A DNA stretch of 24,369 bases. Source: Lingula anatina. Its lineage: Eukaryota; Brachiopoda; Lingulata; Lingulida; Lingulidae. Both the position numbers and the translations under genes were made by a program. Positions 7,914 through 18,130 of this stretch are shown in pieces. The first letter of the stretch is position 1. Every line of letters starts with the position of its first letter. Below the pieces are notes generated by a model. That model worked only from the letters and a program-made list of their open reading frames with translations, did not search any database and was not told where the DNA came from. The stretch spans positions 1 to 24,369 of the forward strand of contig NW_019775945.1 in assembly GCF_001039355.2 (NCBI RefSeq). Reading direction: 5' to 3'.

Positions 7914-8737
7914 ATAACAGAAAATATTGTGAAGTATACTAAATAAATATACATAATATTTTTCATCTTGTAAAATCTCTTGCTATTTTGTGTTCAACTC
8001 CATAAAATGAAGGCTATAAATTCATTATCGGTATAGCTGACAATTTTTTTTTTCACATGCCAGCCAATAGTTTTTGCAATTACTATCAAAATTCCCCTTG
8101 TTCCTACAGGCAACTTGCAAAAGATCATGCCATGTGTGCTGGATTAATTTTACCATAAATACATAGAAAAATGCATGTATATTAGCTTGATTTTTGATGA
8201 ACAGTTTATAGTCGATATACGACATATGTCGTCTGCTTACTAGTCTCGAAAGTAACCTTGACCTTGTAGAGCGTGCAAAGAAGTCCACATTGTTTACGCA
8301 CAGAAAGTAAATTACACATTGCATTCTACATAACTAGAAGTAGCAAGCAATCCAGTAAGATGATAATTGCAGTTGAAGACATGTCCTCGTTTCCATTCAT
8401 GAAAAGCAATAATGAATTATAATATATCATATCCGAAAACAACGCAGGAATTAAAGATCTGTGGTCTAGTTTAAAATCCTTGTAATGAATGGTATCATGT
8501 TTCTTCCTACACCTGTTCGAATTGTAATCCTTCTACATAAGTTACATAACATTCACAAATGTTGAATCTATCGTAAGCAGCCTAGTAAAGTCTATATGTC
8601 TTACACTAAAAAGGTCGGCAGCAGAAATACTAAACAGGAACGCTCACTCAAATTTTGATNAACACTGCTGTTAAGTCATCAGCTTATAAGCCAAAGACCA
8701 CACACCGACATCTTACATATCCTGCCAGTTATCTTTC
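7914..8737. other. AT-rich spacer without recognised features
   Basis: I see no coding similarity, terminal repeat or RNA gene here. Position 8660 is an ambiguous base (n), so the local read is imperfect. The sequence from 8340 to 8730 looks unique. A second exon of the Myb/SANT-like gene should lie here if that gene is intact, but I did not find its usual IIGE block. Confidence 0.4.
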
Positions 8738-9198
8738 CTAATCCTAGGGGGGGTCCATAATTCCAAAAATATGTCAAAACCAGCTAAAAAGTTCCTTACA
8801 CACCTAAAAACAATATTTCAAATGTTCTTTTTGAAAGATCATTGTTAACCCAGCTGCTACTTGCATTTTATGATTACGCGATTTTTAGCATTTTAGCACT
8901 ATTTTCTACTGTTTTGGGACTGTCTTCCTACAACATGAATGAAAGTTATATAGGCCTGACAAGTTATTTCAGACTCACCAAAACCAAATAGATGGGTTTC
9001 TTATTTGGTTTTTAGGGAATTTGTGTAAAAAGGTAGTGAAATATTCAAAATCATGGTGGCATTGACACCTTATATCAATTTCATTAACATGGTAATTCAT
9101 CATTAATAGTTTTGATGGCATTTTTCCTTTTAGATTTCTCATGATTTCATTATCTTTTTAGGGTATCTATACTGTATTACTGAATAACTAGCTAGACA

Positions 9199-9707
9199 AT
9201 GATGGCATCTAGCTTGTCTTGTAAGAGGTGTTCTGGCATTGGGATATATCAGAATAGTTGCTGCTTTTGTAGCATTCAATTAGTTTCATGCCATAACAAT
9301 ATCCAGGGGTGCAACACACAGAAAACTGAAAGAAAAGTTTCAATCATTACATCTAGAGCTGAGTAGAAATGAGGTAAATGAGAATTTCTTTCAGCTAGAT
9401 GCTCCTGAGTTTTCCTGTTTCAACCAAGAATTATTCCAGGAAGTGAAAGATAACTATGGCCTACTGAGGACATGTAGTTGAGAGTGTGAAACGATGTGCT
9501 AGTGCACATCTGAATGAGTGCATAGCTTTGACAAAGAAGATATTACCAGAAATGGCAAAGGTTCTGGCTATGCAATGCAGAAAATACTATGGAATTATTG
9601 AATATCCAGTTAAATATCCTGTGTTTGATCAGTGTGAAAACATAGATGAGATCCTGTCCACAACCTTCAAATGGAAAGGCAGTGAGGTGACACCGATCAA
9701 AGATTGA
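9199..9707 (+). pseudogene. broken coding sequence of the 8745-11031 element
   Basis: Three consecutive segments in different frames look coding. Segment 1 (9199-9366) starts with an ATG and is Cys-rich: CKRC, then CCFC, then further Cys at residues 31 and 38, compatible with a small zinc-binding module. Segment 2 (about 9324-9479, another frame) gives ELSRNEVNENFFQLDAPEF and FNQELFQEVKDNY. Segment 3 (to TGA at 9705-9707) gives CIALTKKILPEMAKVLAMQC followed by YPVFDQCENIDEIL. The overlap and frame changes suggest one protein broken by indels near 9324-9366 and 9480. No DDE motif is recognisable, so I cannot tell whether this is a transposase or an accessory protein. Its position in the left half of the inverted-repeat element makes it the element's own gene. 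Confidence 0.4.
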
Positions 9708-9802
9708 GGAAGAAACCAAAACTAGAGGCTGTGGCTTGAGGGACTGTGCTGAAAGAAACTAGCAAATTAACGAAAACTGTTTCTACTGAACACCAGTGTA
9801 AC

Positions 9803-10466
9803 ATGAAAATCTGACTTCCCCAGTCAAAATTTCATAATGAAAATCTGACTCCCCCCATGAAATTTTGACTCCCCCCTACAAACCTTTATAAATCTTATTT
9901 GAGTATATGACCTCTACAACCCAAAGACTCCCCTATGAAAAAGCTATTTATTTGATATTTAATGATCATTTCATCATCTTTCCTTTAAGTATACTTTATT
10001 AAGAATATATTGGAAATATTAGAAAGTTTGATTGTAAAATATTGGGTGAAAAAAATGAAAAAAAAAATCTTGAAAAATCTCCATTTTCTATGGTATTTAG
10101 ATTCCCATGAAGAAAAAGTCCAATTTTATATTTATTCACCATACCATTATTTTCCACATAGTTTGCATTGTGACATATATTTTGTTAGTATTTGAAAGTT
10201 TGTTGGTAAAAAAATTGGGAAAATATCAAATATCACCAAATTTCAAATAAACAGCTTTTCCATAGGGGATTCATTGTTTGGTAGAGTACACATTTTTAAT
10301 TTTCATCTATTCTCATGAAAACTTTCACCTGCAAACTAGCAAAAAGTGCCAATGTATCCTCTATCATGCATAGGCCCTACTACAAGATAAAAGTCATATA
10401 CTCAAATAAAATAAGATTGATAAAGTTCTGTAGGATGAGTCAAAATTTCATGGGGGGGGGGGGGGG
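9803..10466. repeat. nested fold-back repeat with G/C homopolymer edges
   Basis: The left arm (9851-9975) begins CCCCCCATGAAATTTTGACT and includes TTATTTGAGTATATGAC and CCCCTATG-AAAAGCT-TTTATTTGA. The right arm (10230-10466) carries the same three blocks in the same order on the complementary strand, ending in 15 G at 10452-10466. The left edge also holds three direct copies of ATGAAAWTYTGACTYCCCC, at 9803, 9837 and 9857, with an inverted copy at 9822-9835. The centre contains two direct, imperfect copies of a GAAAGTTTG-TGTAAAA-ATTGGG stretch, near 10021 and 10194. No coding frame is found inside. It looks like a non-autonomous palindromic element inserted into the larger transposon, later altered by unequal insertions. 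Confidence 0.7.
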
Positions 10467-11302
10467 TCTCATACGCTAGAGACACATCCATATCACTGCC
10501 AAAATGTAGTCCTGTCTTCAGGATATTCAATACTGATGGAGGGAAGAGAAGGATGTTAACTCCAGAACAGTTTGGAATGAACTTGAAAAAGTTGTTGGGA
10601 AAAGAACTAAATATCCACCATAACGCTAACTGACTTAAGAGTCCAAAAAGCATTGAATTTTTAGTGAATTGAATTCTTATTGAATTCCTGTCATTTTGAA
10701 CCTATTATGAATCATTATCTAGGGGTTAGAACATTCAGTTTAGTTTTCCTATATATTTAGTCCGTCTTTATGTCAGAATTGTTAGTCACAATGAAATTTG
10801 TGTTAAAATGTAAGCATAAACATTGATATGAAAAACCATCATATTTTACAAAATACAGAGTTTAAGTATTTTTAGCGATTTTTCTCCAAAAAACTAAAAC
10901 CCAAGTAGCAGCTCTGATAATAGAGATTGACTAATTTGGTTTTTTGTAGTTTGTTTTTAAGATGTATAAGCATCTTTTTAGGTGGTTTTGACATGGTTTT
11001 GGGGAAAAAGGTTATCTAAGGACCCCTCCTACTAATCCAAACATTAAAACAATAAAACAATTTTTATTATTAACATTTCAATGATTTGGTCGGAAAAATC
11101 CGGATGGGATACCTGTAGCCAATTGAAATGATAATTAGTAAAAAAACAATTGATTAGAATGCTAATTAATAGGTCTACATGTAGGCCTAGGTAGCCTAAC
11201 CAAATATAAGGCCTATGTCTGTAGGCCTATAGAGAAAGGGAAAAAGAAAATGGAGAGAAAAATAGCAAGAGAACATTCTTCTTGTCTATAGCTTGGGTAG
11301 GG

Positions 11303-11460
11303 GGGGCCGTAGCGATAGTCCGAAGGTTCAATAGTCCGAAGGTTCATTGGTCCGAATGTTCACTATAGAACCTTCGGACCAATGAACCCCTGATTAAAAA
11401 ATCGATAAAAATGTTACCACTTTTCGGACCAATGAACCTTCAGACTATCGAGACGCCCCC
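11303..11460. mobile_element. 158-bp palindromic MITE built of 16-bp units
   Basis: The ends GGGGCCGTAGCGATAGTC and the complement of GACTATCGAGACGCCCCC are inverted repeats. GGGTAGGG flanks both sides (11295-11302 and 11461-11468), consistent with an 8-bp target duplication, although G/C runs blur the exact edge. The left half holds three tandem 16-mers: ATAGTCCGAAGGTTCA (11315-11330), the same again (11331-11346) and TTGGTCCGAATGTTCA (11347-11362). The right half carries the same units inverted, around 11366-11388 and 11424-11448. No coding capacity. Confidence 0.75.
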
Positions 11461-11589
11461 GGGTAGGGCCTACTATTTTACAGATTAATTTGCAGTTGGT
11501 CTATAGGCTACCAGAAAACCCCCTAGGGCCTAATATAGGGCCTACTTAGTAGGCCTAGGCCTATGCGCCTGTACCAGTAGCAACCCCCC

Positions 11590-11643
11590 CCCCCAAAAAA
11601 AAATAAATAATAATAATAATAATAATAGGCCTAATAATAATAA

Positions 11644-11682
<39 letters not shown>

Positions 11683-11684
11683 AT
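11590..11684. repeat. C-run, A-run and (AAT)n/(AAAT)n microsatellite
   Basis: A C-run and an A-run are followed by (AAT)n, a TAGGCCT interruption, more (AAT)n and then about ten units of AAAT. This is a simple-sequence tract between the palindromic MITE and the MSMO1 promoter region. Confidence 0.9.
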
Positions 11685-11939
11685 TAGGAGACCCAAATAT
11701 GTGTGTAATTTCAAAACCGTAGTCTAAGAGCTACCTGTAGGCTTATCATGTGTAGGCCTACATTTTGGGGGTCGGGGTCCAGCGATACAGTTATCATGAT
11801 ACATGACCTATTAAGTTTCATCATCAGTTATAATCAATTCTGTGCACACTTGTGATCCTAGATAGAATAGTCGGCTGACTAGATATATATTTCTTAGACT
11901 GTAGTATACACTGTACATCGAATGCATGCATGTGCCTGC

Positions 11940-12160
11940 GCCGTGGTATCGGCAGATTTTCATCAGGCGATTCAGGTTGACCAATCAGGCGAGCTGTAAC
12001 ATTCGGCCTAGGCACTCGCATCAAAGGTAAACAAACCTGCCGCAGTTCTACCTGTTATGTCAGACGTTGTCGGTAGCCGACAGGAGAGTTGGTTGCGTGG
12101 ATTTCTCTGATTTTGGTGACAATTTAGACGCTGATAGAAAAGGCTGACATCTGTGTCAAC
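11940..12160 (+). promoter_or_regulatory. likely MSMO1 promoter and 5' UTR
   Basis: Composition becomes visibly GC-richer here, with several CpG, unlike the AT-rich DNA upstream. GACCAATCAG at 11979-11988 contains a CCAAT (NF-Y-type) box. The nonamer ATCAGGCGA occurs twice, at 11962-11970 and 11984-11992, with the second copy overlapping the CCAAT box. Animal sterol-synthesis promoters usually pair NF-Y with an SREBP site, but I see no classical ATCACCCCAC element. The start codon lies in CAACATGG, a good initiation context. The transcription start cannot be placed. Confidence 0.4.
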
Positions 12161-13577
12161 ATGGATCCCAATGGGACAATACTGTCATCTCTGACGATAG
12201 CGACAGAGTACTTGGAGAGCTTGCCTGAAAACCCTCTGCGAGACCCTCTGAAGAATGGCTGGAACTACATGTTGGACACTTACACTAAGCCTCAAATTGC
12301 TCTTTGGGGCTCTCTGATTGTCCATGAAGTAAGTGACTGTGTAGATGAATAAAAGACGAAAAAATTACTTAGTTAATTTGATTAAGAATGTGTGTCAAAT
12401 TTTAATTACAAAACATTTTTGTTTTCAAAATCAGATTATCGATCTTCAGTATACTCAATAAAGAACACTGCCAGAACAGAGAAGGGTAAAGTACAAGTGT
12501 AAAAATGCTTCATTGACTTTGCATATTTTTTCAAATATTAGGCTTATATATATTAATATATTAAAATTAATAATAATATTTTTATTTTTAGGTCCTTTAT
12601 GTGTTGATATGTCTACCTGCATATTTATTCCAATTCATACCTTTTATGCAGAGATACAAAATACAACAGGTAATTTTTTCTTTTTTTTTCTTTATTTTTT
12701 GTATTCTATTTGACTCCAGTCTTTTTATTTTTATTATTTTGTACTGGTGCTGGGGGTATGCACTCCATAGTTTGTGGATTTGTCATGAGTATGAATTGCA
12801 ATTATGATAAAGAAACAGATTTTATATCAGAAAAGATCCCTTACTTGAAGTTGAGACCTTATAGTACCAAGAAACTTGACATTAGTGAAAATAATATTTA
12901 GAAATAAATGATACAAACTACCTTTTAAAAATCCATTTCATTCTATGCAAATGCAGCAGTTATGGATTGATTCAATTTATTTTAAGAAGCTTAAGTTTAT
13001 AGATCCTAGCTTTGTGACATACCTATTCTTAAATCATGCATATATCTTAATATCTTTAGTTGTTCTTTGTTTTAGGACAGGAAAGAAGAACGGCAGTGGG
13101 ATTGCTTTAAAATGTTACTCTTCAGTCACTTTGTTATACAGGTGGGTGTACATGATTTCATGCAGGTAAATGTTGATAATGTAATACAGGTAAGTGTTGT
13201 TGTTGTTGCCATACAGCCGTGTGTGGATCCTTGCCAACAGGTAGACTGTCACCTGATTTATATAACTGATCTAGTTTTAATTGTTACCATTAAAACATTT
13301 TTTTTAAATTTTGACGACTCACTTTTTTCCAATGATATTCCATTCTTCTGTTGCATATACAGGAATACCAAGATGTGATATTGATATATTTCACATTTTT
13401 TATTATGAAGAAGATTGTATATCTTATTAATCAGATTACATTGACACATTATTGTATGAATTGACATGATTAAGTTTGATTGCTTCATTTCAGTTCCCCC
13501 TAATGTTGGGAACTTTTGCGTACACGGAATACTTCAACATTCCTTACAGTTGGGAAGAGATGCCAGCATGGTAATTT

Positions 13578-13618
<41 letters not shown>

Positions 13619-14221
13619 GGCACACACCAAGCAGAAGCTAATTAATGTATGAATTCTAAATTTGGGAGATCACAGTAATCGTCATTTGGATCACAAGAGA
13701 GTCATGCAGAGTCGCTATTGAAAATGATAAAATTGCCAGACATTCAGTCACTATGCTTAGTTCATCAATGTTATCCAGTCCAAAGTTCAAGTATGAAGTC
13801 GTCTAAAATTCCTGCCATGTTATATGTGCATGTACTAGTTAGTAACTACTGATAAGGTGAAATGTTGGTGATTAAGCAGCTTTAGAATTCGGTACTATTT
13901 TCACCTTAGTACTCAGAGTTTCAAATCTGATGTCTGCTTAATTTTTTCATTTTCATATTTCCATTATATGTGCATAAAATAACCACACTCTGAGAGTGAG
14001 AGATTACCAAAAACTCACCAGAGCCACTCTGATAATAGAGGGGAATTTTCAGTATGGCTATTTCTCTATCTTTTCAGTCAGGAGGGTGTGTGTGAATTTT
14101 ACAGATACTGTATTTTTTAAGTCATAATTTCTTAAAATTAGAATATTCCTACTTAACATTCCTCAATTAAAAAGCAAGGTACTCTGCAATTCAACTCTCT
14201 GCAGTAAAAGCACCACAAATG

Positions 14222-14285
<64 letters not shown>

Positions 14286-16406
14286 AAGTACATCTTTCAT
14301 GATAATAGAATAATATATATGAAAGTTTGATAATTTTTGCCTATTGAAAAGATTGAGTCATTACTGTAATCTTTAATATTCAGGTTGTAAAGAAACTACC
14401 ACATACTAGATTAGAATCTGAGGGTGCCCTTTAATAAATAATTAAACTTAATAGTTATTTTCTTATTATTGGGTCATTATTAGGTCTGTGTTGTATTTCC
14501 AGGTATATATTGATGGCACAAGTCCTGGGCTGTTTTGTGATAGAGGACACTTGGCATTACTGGCTCCACAGGGCACTCCACCACAAGAGTATCTATAAAC
14601 ATATACACAAGATACACCACCGTTACTCGGTATATTTACATATACAAATAATTTATCTATTTATTTATTTTTTCAATTTATTGACTATTTTGGAAACTTT
14701 GAATATTGATGAAATAGACAGGTAGATGTTCTTAATTCTCCCGTCAGACATTCTTAGCCAGTATAATAATTTTGAAGACTTAGTGTGAAAAATTCCAGAA
14801 CAAATTACTAAAAACTAATATTTCATATCCAATTTTTGCTGTTTATTTGTACTAATTATTCCACCTGGGCTCACTATTTTAATCAGTGCATATTAAACTT
14901 TTTTCTGTCAAAACCTTCATTTTCAAATGCTGTTCTGTTCTCCCCAGGCACCTATGGGTATGGTTGCAGAGTATGCCCACCCAGCAGAAACATTAAGTAA
15001 GTCTCCCCAGTCTTACCAAACACACCAAATGAAAAATAAATAGTCATATGAAATAAAACAAAATTAAAAAAAAAATTGGGAAAAAACGACTAAAAGAGAA
15101 ATGACATTTAAAAAAATTAATAAAATTGGATCAGTATAGAGTAAAACACATACACACACCATTTGAAATGAATTTATCATGGTAAGATGTATTGCATTAT
15201 ATATGTAATGAGGTGGTATACAGCTGAGCTGTGTATTATTTAATTGGTCCAGGATCTTATTGATGCCATGGTTCCAGTTACTGACAATTCATCATATGGG
15301 ATGAACACTGAACCCAAATCTGTGCCAGTTCCTTATGAAGTACCCTAAAATAGAATTAATTTGCCAATACTAAATGAAAAAAAAAAAGAATGCATTCATA
15401 GTGGCAATTGGGTCATTTTTTTTTTCATTGTTTAAGAACACACACTCTTACACATACCAGTCCCTAATTGTCAAAATGACAGATCAGTTACCATGGTGTT
15501 TCTATTTCAGTTTTGGGCATGGGATTTTTCATCCCTATTCTTTTGTTCTGCACCCACTTTGTCCTGTTGTGGGTTTGGGTGGCTTTCCGCCTCATGGAGA
15601 CCATTGATGTCCACACTGGATACGACATCCCCCATCTCTTTCACCTTATCCCTTTTTATGGAGGTAGGTATATGTACTGAATATCTGAATATTATGTACA
15701 AGGGCAGTTGGGGCCACAGTTGAAATTCACTCCAAGCAGACTGACATGTCATATACTGTATATAATATTTATATATATATATATTAGTTTTTGCGAAATG
15801 TGTGTGTAAATTTGACATCTTATAAATTTATGTATTTATGGGCAGGGGGAGTGGAGGTGGAGAGGGTCAGATTCAAAAACGTTTCTTGGATAATGCACCC
15901 CCTTCCTCATATCCATCTATGAACAGTTATGTTTTTAATAAGATTTTTTTTTTTTTTTTTTTTTTTGCAAGATGGAGCAAAGGGTTCAAGCAATTTCTTC
16001 AATTCTGCACCGATTTCAAAATGAAATTTTAAAAGCTAAATTTGAATAAAAGACTTACAGATAAGGATTAAAGATGTAAAATAAGTAATAACACGCAATG
16101 CAGTATCTCAAATCTTTACCTGTGTAACATTACAAGCATTTTTTTAATCAAAAGCCACAAATGAATATAACCATGGCAACCATATAACTCTTACATTAAA
16201 AATATAGGTTGAAGTACACTATGATAAAAATTGTAACTATATACTAGGCAATGCACTGACTTCATTTTTCAGGGGCCAAAGCCCATGATTTCCACCACAT
16301 GAATTTTGTGGGCAATTACTCCTCCACTTTCACATACTGGGACAAAATCTGCGGGACTGATAAGCAGTACAAAGAGTACCTCGCCAAACAGAAGAAGATG
16401 GATTAA
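12161..16406 (+). CDS. MSMO1: methylsterol monooxygenase 1 (sterol C4-methyl oxidase), complete, 8 coding exons
   Basis: Exons: 12161-12328, 12592-12669, 13076-13141, 13494-13570, 14503-14629, 14948-14996, 15511-15663, 16273-16406. All introns are GT-AG and all phases agree; the spliced frame is 852 bases including TAA, or 283 residues (the human protein has 293). The enzyme is a di-iron ER membrane oxidase that starts removal of the two C4 methyl groups of sterols, using O2 and NADPH/cytochrome b5, before NSDHL and HSD17B7 act. Seen in the sequence: NPL-x-x-P-x-KN-x-WNYML near residue 24, GSLIVHE at 50-56, the first histidine box HYWLH (148-152) with HRALHH, the second box HKIHH (165-169), EYAHP (180-184), ETIDVH-x-GYDIP in exon 7 and the third box HDFHH (244-248). 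Hydrophobic stretches in exons 2, 3-4 and 7 fit its membrane helices. The C-terminus ends KQKKMD, close to the usual Lys-rich retention tail. Nothing is missing; in-frame alternative donors follow exon 3. Confidence 0.96.
13142..13245 (+). promoter_or_regulatory. series of in-frame CAG|GT splice donors after MSMO1 exon 3
   Basis: Family conservation places the exon 3 end at 13141 (ATACAG|GTGGGT). Three more CAG|GT donors follow at 13165 (GTAAAT), 13189 (GTAAGT, a full consensus) and 13240 (GTAGAC), and ATACAG ends at 13216 without GT. CAG ends are thus spaced 24, 24, 27 and 24 bases, and the segments look like a degenerate 24-bp tandem repeat. The frame stays open throughout, so using the later donors would insert 8, 16 or 33 residues between FVIQ and FPLM without a frameshift. 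Confidence 0.7.
13584..13617. repeat. (CT)n microsatellite in MSMO1 intron 4
   Basis: About 17 uninterrupted CT units begin 14 bases downstream of the exon 4 donor at 13571. This pyrimidine tract is unusually close to a 5' splice site, where PTB-type proteins could bind. Confidence 0.95.
14223..14283. repeat. (TA)n microsatellite in MSMO1 intron 4
   Basis: Thirty uninterrupted TA units form a perfect self-complementary tract that can extrude as a cruciform. It is about 220 bases upstream of exon 5, which encodes the first two histidine boxes. Confidence 0.97.
15944..15966. repeat. poly(T) tract of 23 in MSMO1 intron 7
   Basis: An uninterrupted T run follows a short G-rich stretch (GGCAGGGGGAGTGGAGGTGG at 15840-15859). 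It could be the reverse-strand poly(A) tail of a small retroposon, but no body of one is recognisable. Confidence 0.8.
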
Positions 16407-16746
16407 GTCTAGTCAGCAGGGAGACTTGATCAGGCATTGGAGAATTTTGAAGATGAAATCCTTAATCACGATCTCAAGACTAAAGGAGTGCTCTCTCATA
16501 CTAACCTGTGTAGTTGGAACATTTTAGTGCAATTGTAGGGGGCATTTTTCTATCAAACAAAAGCAGTTTTTGACTTTGATTAGCATTATGTGACCTCCAC
16601 ATAGCCATGAACAAAACATTTAAACTTTATTAGTCGTACGGAAAATGTGGTGTAAGTTAAAGATCTTGCAAAAAGACTGATGGTATATTATTGGCCGGAA
16701 CCAATTCAAGAATAATTTTGAAAACATGTCTGAATACAGTAATTTG

Positions 16747-16752
16747 AATAAA
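16747..16752 (+). promoter_or_regulatory. candidate MSMO1 polyadenylation signal
   Basis: This AATAAA hexamer lies 340 bases after the MSMO1 stop codon. It is the first canonical hexamer I see on the plus strand in the 3' flank. TTGAAATGGGG and downstream TTTGTTTCCC could serve as the cleavage and GU-rich regions. Confidence 0.5.
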
Positions 16753-17766
16753 AAATATTAAGTTGAAATGGGGCAAAAAGGGAAAGATTTAAACGGAGGG
16801 CTTTGTTTCCCTTCAAATGATGTCCCCAGTGACATTAAGAATGGATGGACATTCGCTAGAGGTACAGTTTGCATGTTTACATCACAACGATCAAATGGCC
16901 CAGTGTTGAGTGTATGCTACTTTATGCAGTATTAAATTAAGCAGGCCTTTATATATACTGTCTAACTTGATATTTCTAAAATATGTACTAGCTGTTATGT
17001 TCACAATATAGTCTTATGAATTGACGTATTTCAAAAACTATCAATAGTTCAGCAATCAAGTGTGACAAATACAAAGAGAACAGGTTCTTGTATGATTTCA
17101 TTACAATTACTGGGAAATCTGAAATACCACTCATAAACAAGTGTACTTAAAAGTAAATCTATCACTGGCTTTGTATACATAAAACACTATGTTTAATGAA
17201 TATCAGTATATTTTTATTGATATTGCAAAGTGATAAATAGAAAAAGAGAAAAGGACAAAATTAAGCATCAAATCTTCAAGTCTCATAAATATGTAGACAA
17301 TAGTGCAAAGATGGTATGGGATAATGCAATCCCAAAGACAATTTTCACATTAAGTGGGTTGATTCTTCTGAAACGATTAAAAAGTATGGAATGCATATGC
17401 AACTGGAAGGTAACAAAATAGTGATTCAATTACATCAAACATTACTAAAAAGAATGTGTAAATATACAGGAAATGTTGAAAATTCACTATTTTGCTTTGA
17501 GGTAGTTAGTAAACATATTGAAGACCATCTACTATAAATATATCATCTGCAGGTGTAAAGTCGCAAGTTAATTTTTTTTTTTTTTTTTAGTTTTATGCTA
17601 AAGTGAAAAGAATTATCTGTAAACATCTAGAGAAAAATGGATCTATAATAGGGTAGTTTTGACTTATGATCATTTCCATCTTCATCAAGAACTTGACTCA
17701 GGTATAACTAATCATAGCAGAAATGACAGAAATTTAATGTCTTTATAACTGTTCCTTTGGTTGTCT

Positions 17767-17772
17767 TTTATT
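17767..17772 (-). promoter_or_regulatory. candidate DNPEP polyadenylation signal
   Basis: TTTATT on the plus strand is AATAAA on the DNPEP strand, 87 bases past the stop codon. A second hexamer in the same orientation lies near 17211. A short 3' UTR is plausible but not proven. Confidence 0.45.
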
Positions 17773-17859
17773 GCCCCACTGTCAAGACACTGGTAAGATG
17801 TATATATATATCTGCTTTCAATCCATTGTACGACAGCTTTGATGATTTTGGCCTAGTGA

Positions 17860-18099
17860 TTAGAGGTTTGAAGATGCATAAATTTCTGGAAAGAACTCGA
17901 AGAATCCCTGAAACAATAACCCAAATTTATCAAATTTACATATATTTGACATCAGTGAATATATTGTGTAGGAAAATGTACAAAAATGAAACGCTTTAAA
18001 ATTTTAAAAGTTCATTTGTTATTTTTTTTATATGGAATAAAGCAATCTTGTTCTTTTCATCTTAAAATCACCCACATTTGCAAGTATTTGAAAGCAATA

Positions 18100-18130
<31 letters not shown>

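Larger units (their letters stand above)
8745..11031. mobile_element. 2.3-kb DNA transposon with terminal inverted repeats and 7-bp target duplication
   Basis: The left end TAGGGGGGGTCC (8745-8756) and right end GGACCCCTCCTA (11020-11031) are inverted repeats with one mismatch. They are flanked by the direct repeat CTAATCC at 8738-8744 and 11032-11038. Similarity continues inward for about 140 bases, for example ATGTCAAAACCAGCTAAAAAG on the left against the complement of CTTTTTAGGTGGTTTTGACAT on the right, and GCTGCTACTTG on both. The end fits the hAT terminal pattern YARNG, and hAT elements make 8-bp duplications; here 7 of 8 bases match. P-type elements (7-8 bp) are an alternative. Inside are a broken coding stretch (9199-9707) and a nested fold-back (9803-10466). 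Confidence 0.7.
11173..11758. repeat. cluster of TAGGCCTA-like palindromes
   Basis: AGGCCT occurs seven times: at 11183, 11209, 11223, 11551, 11557, 11627 and 11753. GGGCCTA variants also occur near 11466, 11526 and 11539. A given hexamer is expected about once per 4 kb in random sequence, so this density is a real local enrichment. The palindromes are not in one regular array; they punctuate spacer, microsatellite and MITE flanks. Confidence 0.7.
16407..17859. other. tail-to-tail intergenic region between MSMO1 and DNPEP
   Basis: This 1.45-kb stretch separates two convergent stop codons. It holds the presumed 3' UTRs of both genes, one candidate poly(A) hexamer on each strand and a poly(T) tract near 17571-17589. 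No third gene is apparent: the longest open frame, at 17230-17421 on the plus strand, has no family motif. Confidence 0.6.

Noticed and set aside
8501-8560. tRNA-like GTTCGAAT motif
   Set aside because: A single T-loop-like string without a matching acceptor stem, D-arm or anticodon arm nearby.
10402-10653. Minus-strand frame of 83 codons with a PPPPH stretch
   Set aside because: The Pro run is the 15-base G tract of the fold-back edge read backwards; the remainder matches nothing. A weak plus-strand frame (TDGGKRRMLTPEQFG) over the same bases is slightly more coding-like but too short to call.
15507-15818. Minus-strand frame of 103 codons and plus frame at 15493-15723
   Set aside because: Both are out-of-frame readings over MSMO1 exon 7 (15511-15663); the conserved ETIDVH and GYDIP motifs lie in the third frame.
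17230-17421. Possible small gene between MSMO1 and DNPEP
   Set aside because: Low-complexity Lys/Ile-rich peptide, no start context, and it lies within the presumed 3' flanks of the two convergent genes.
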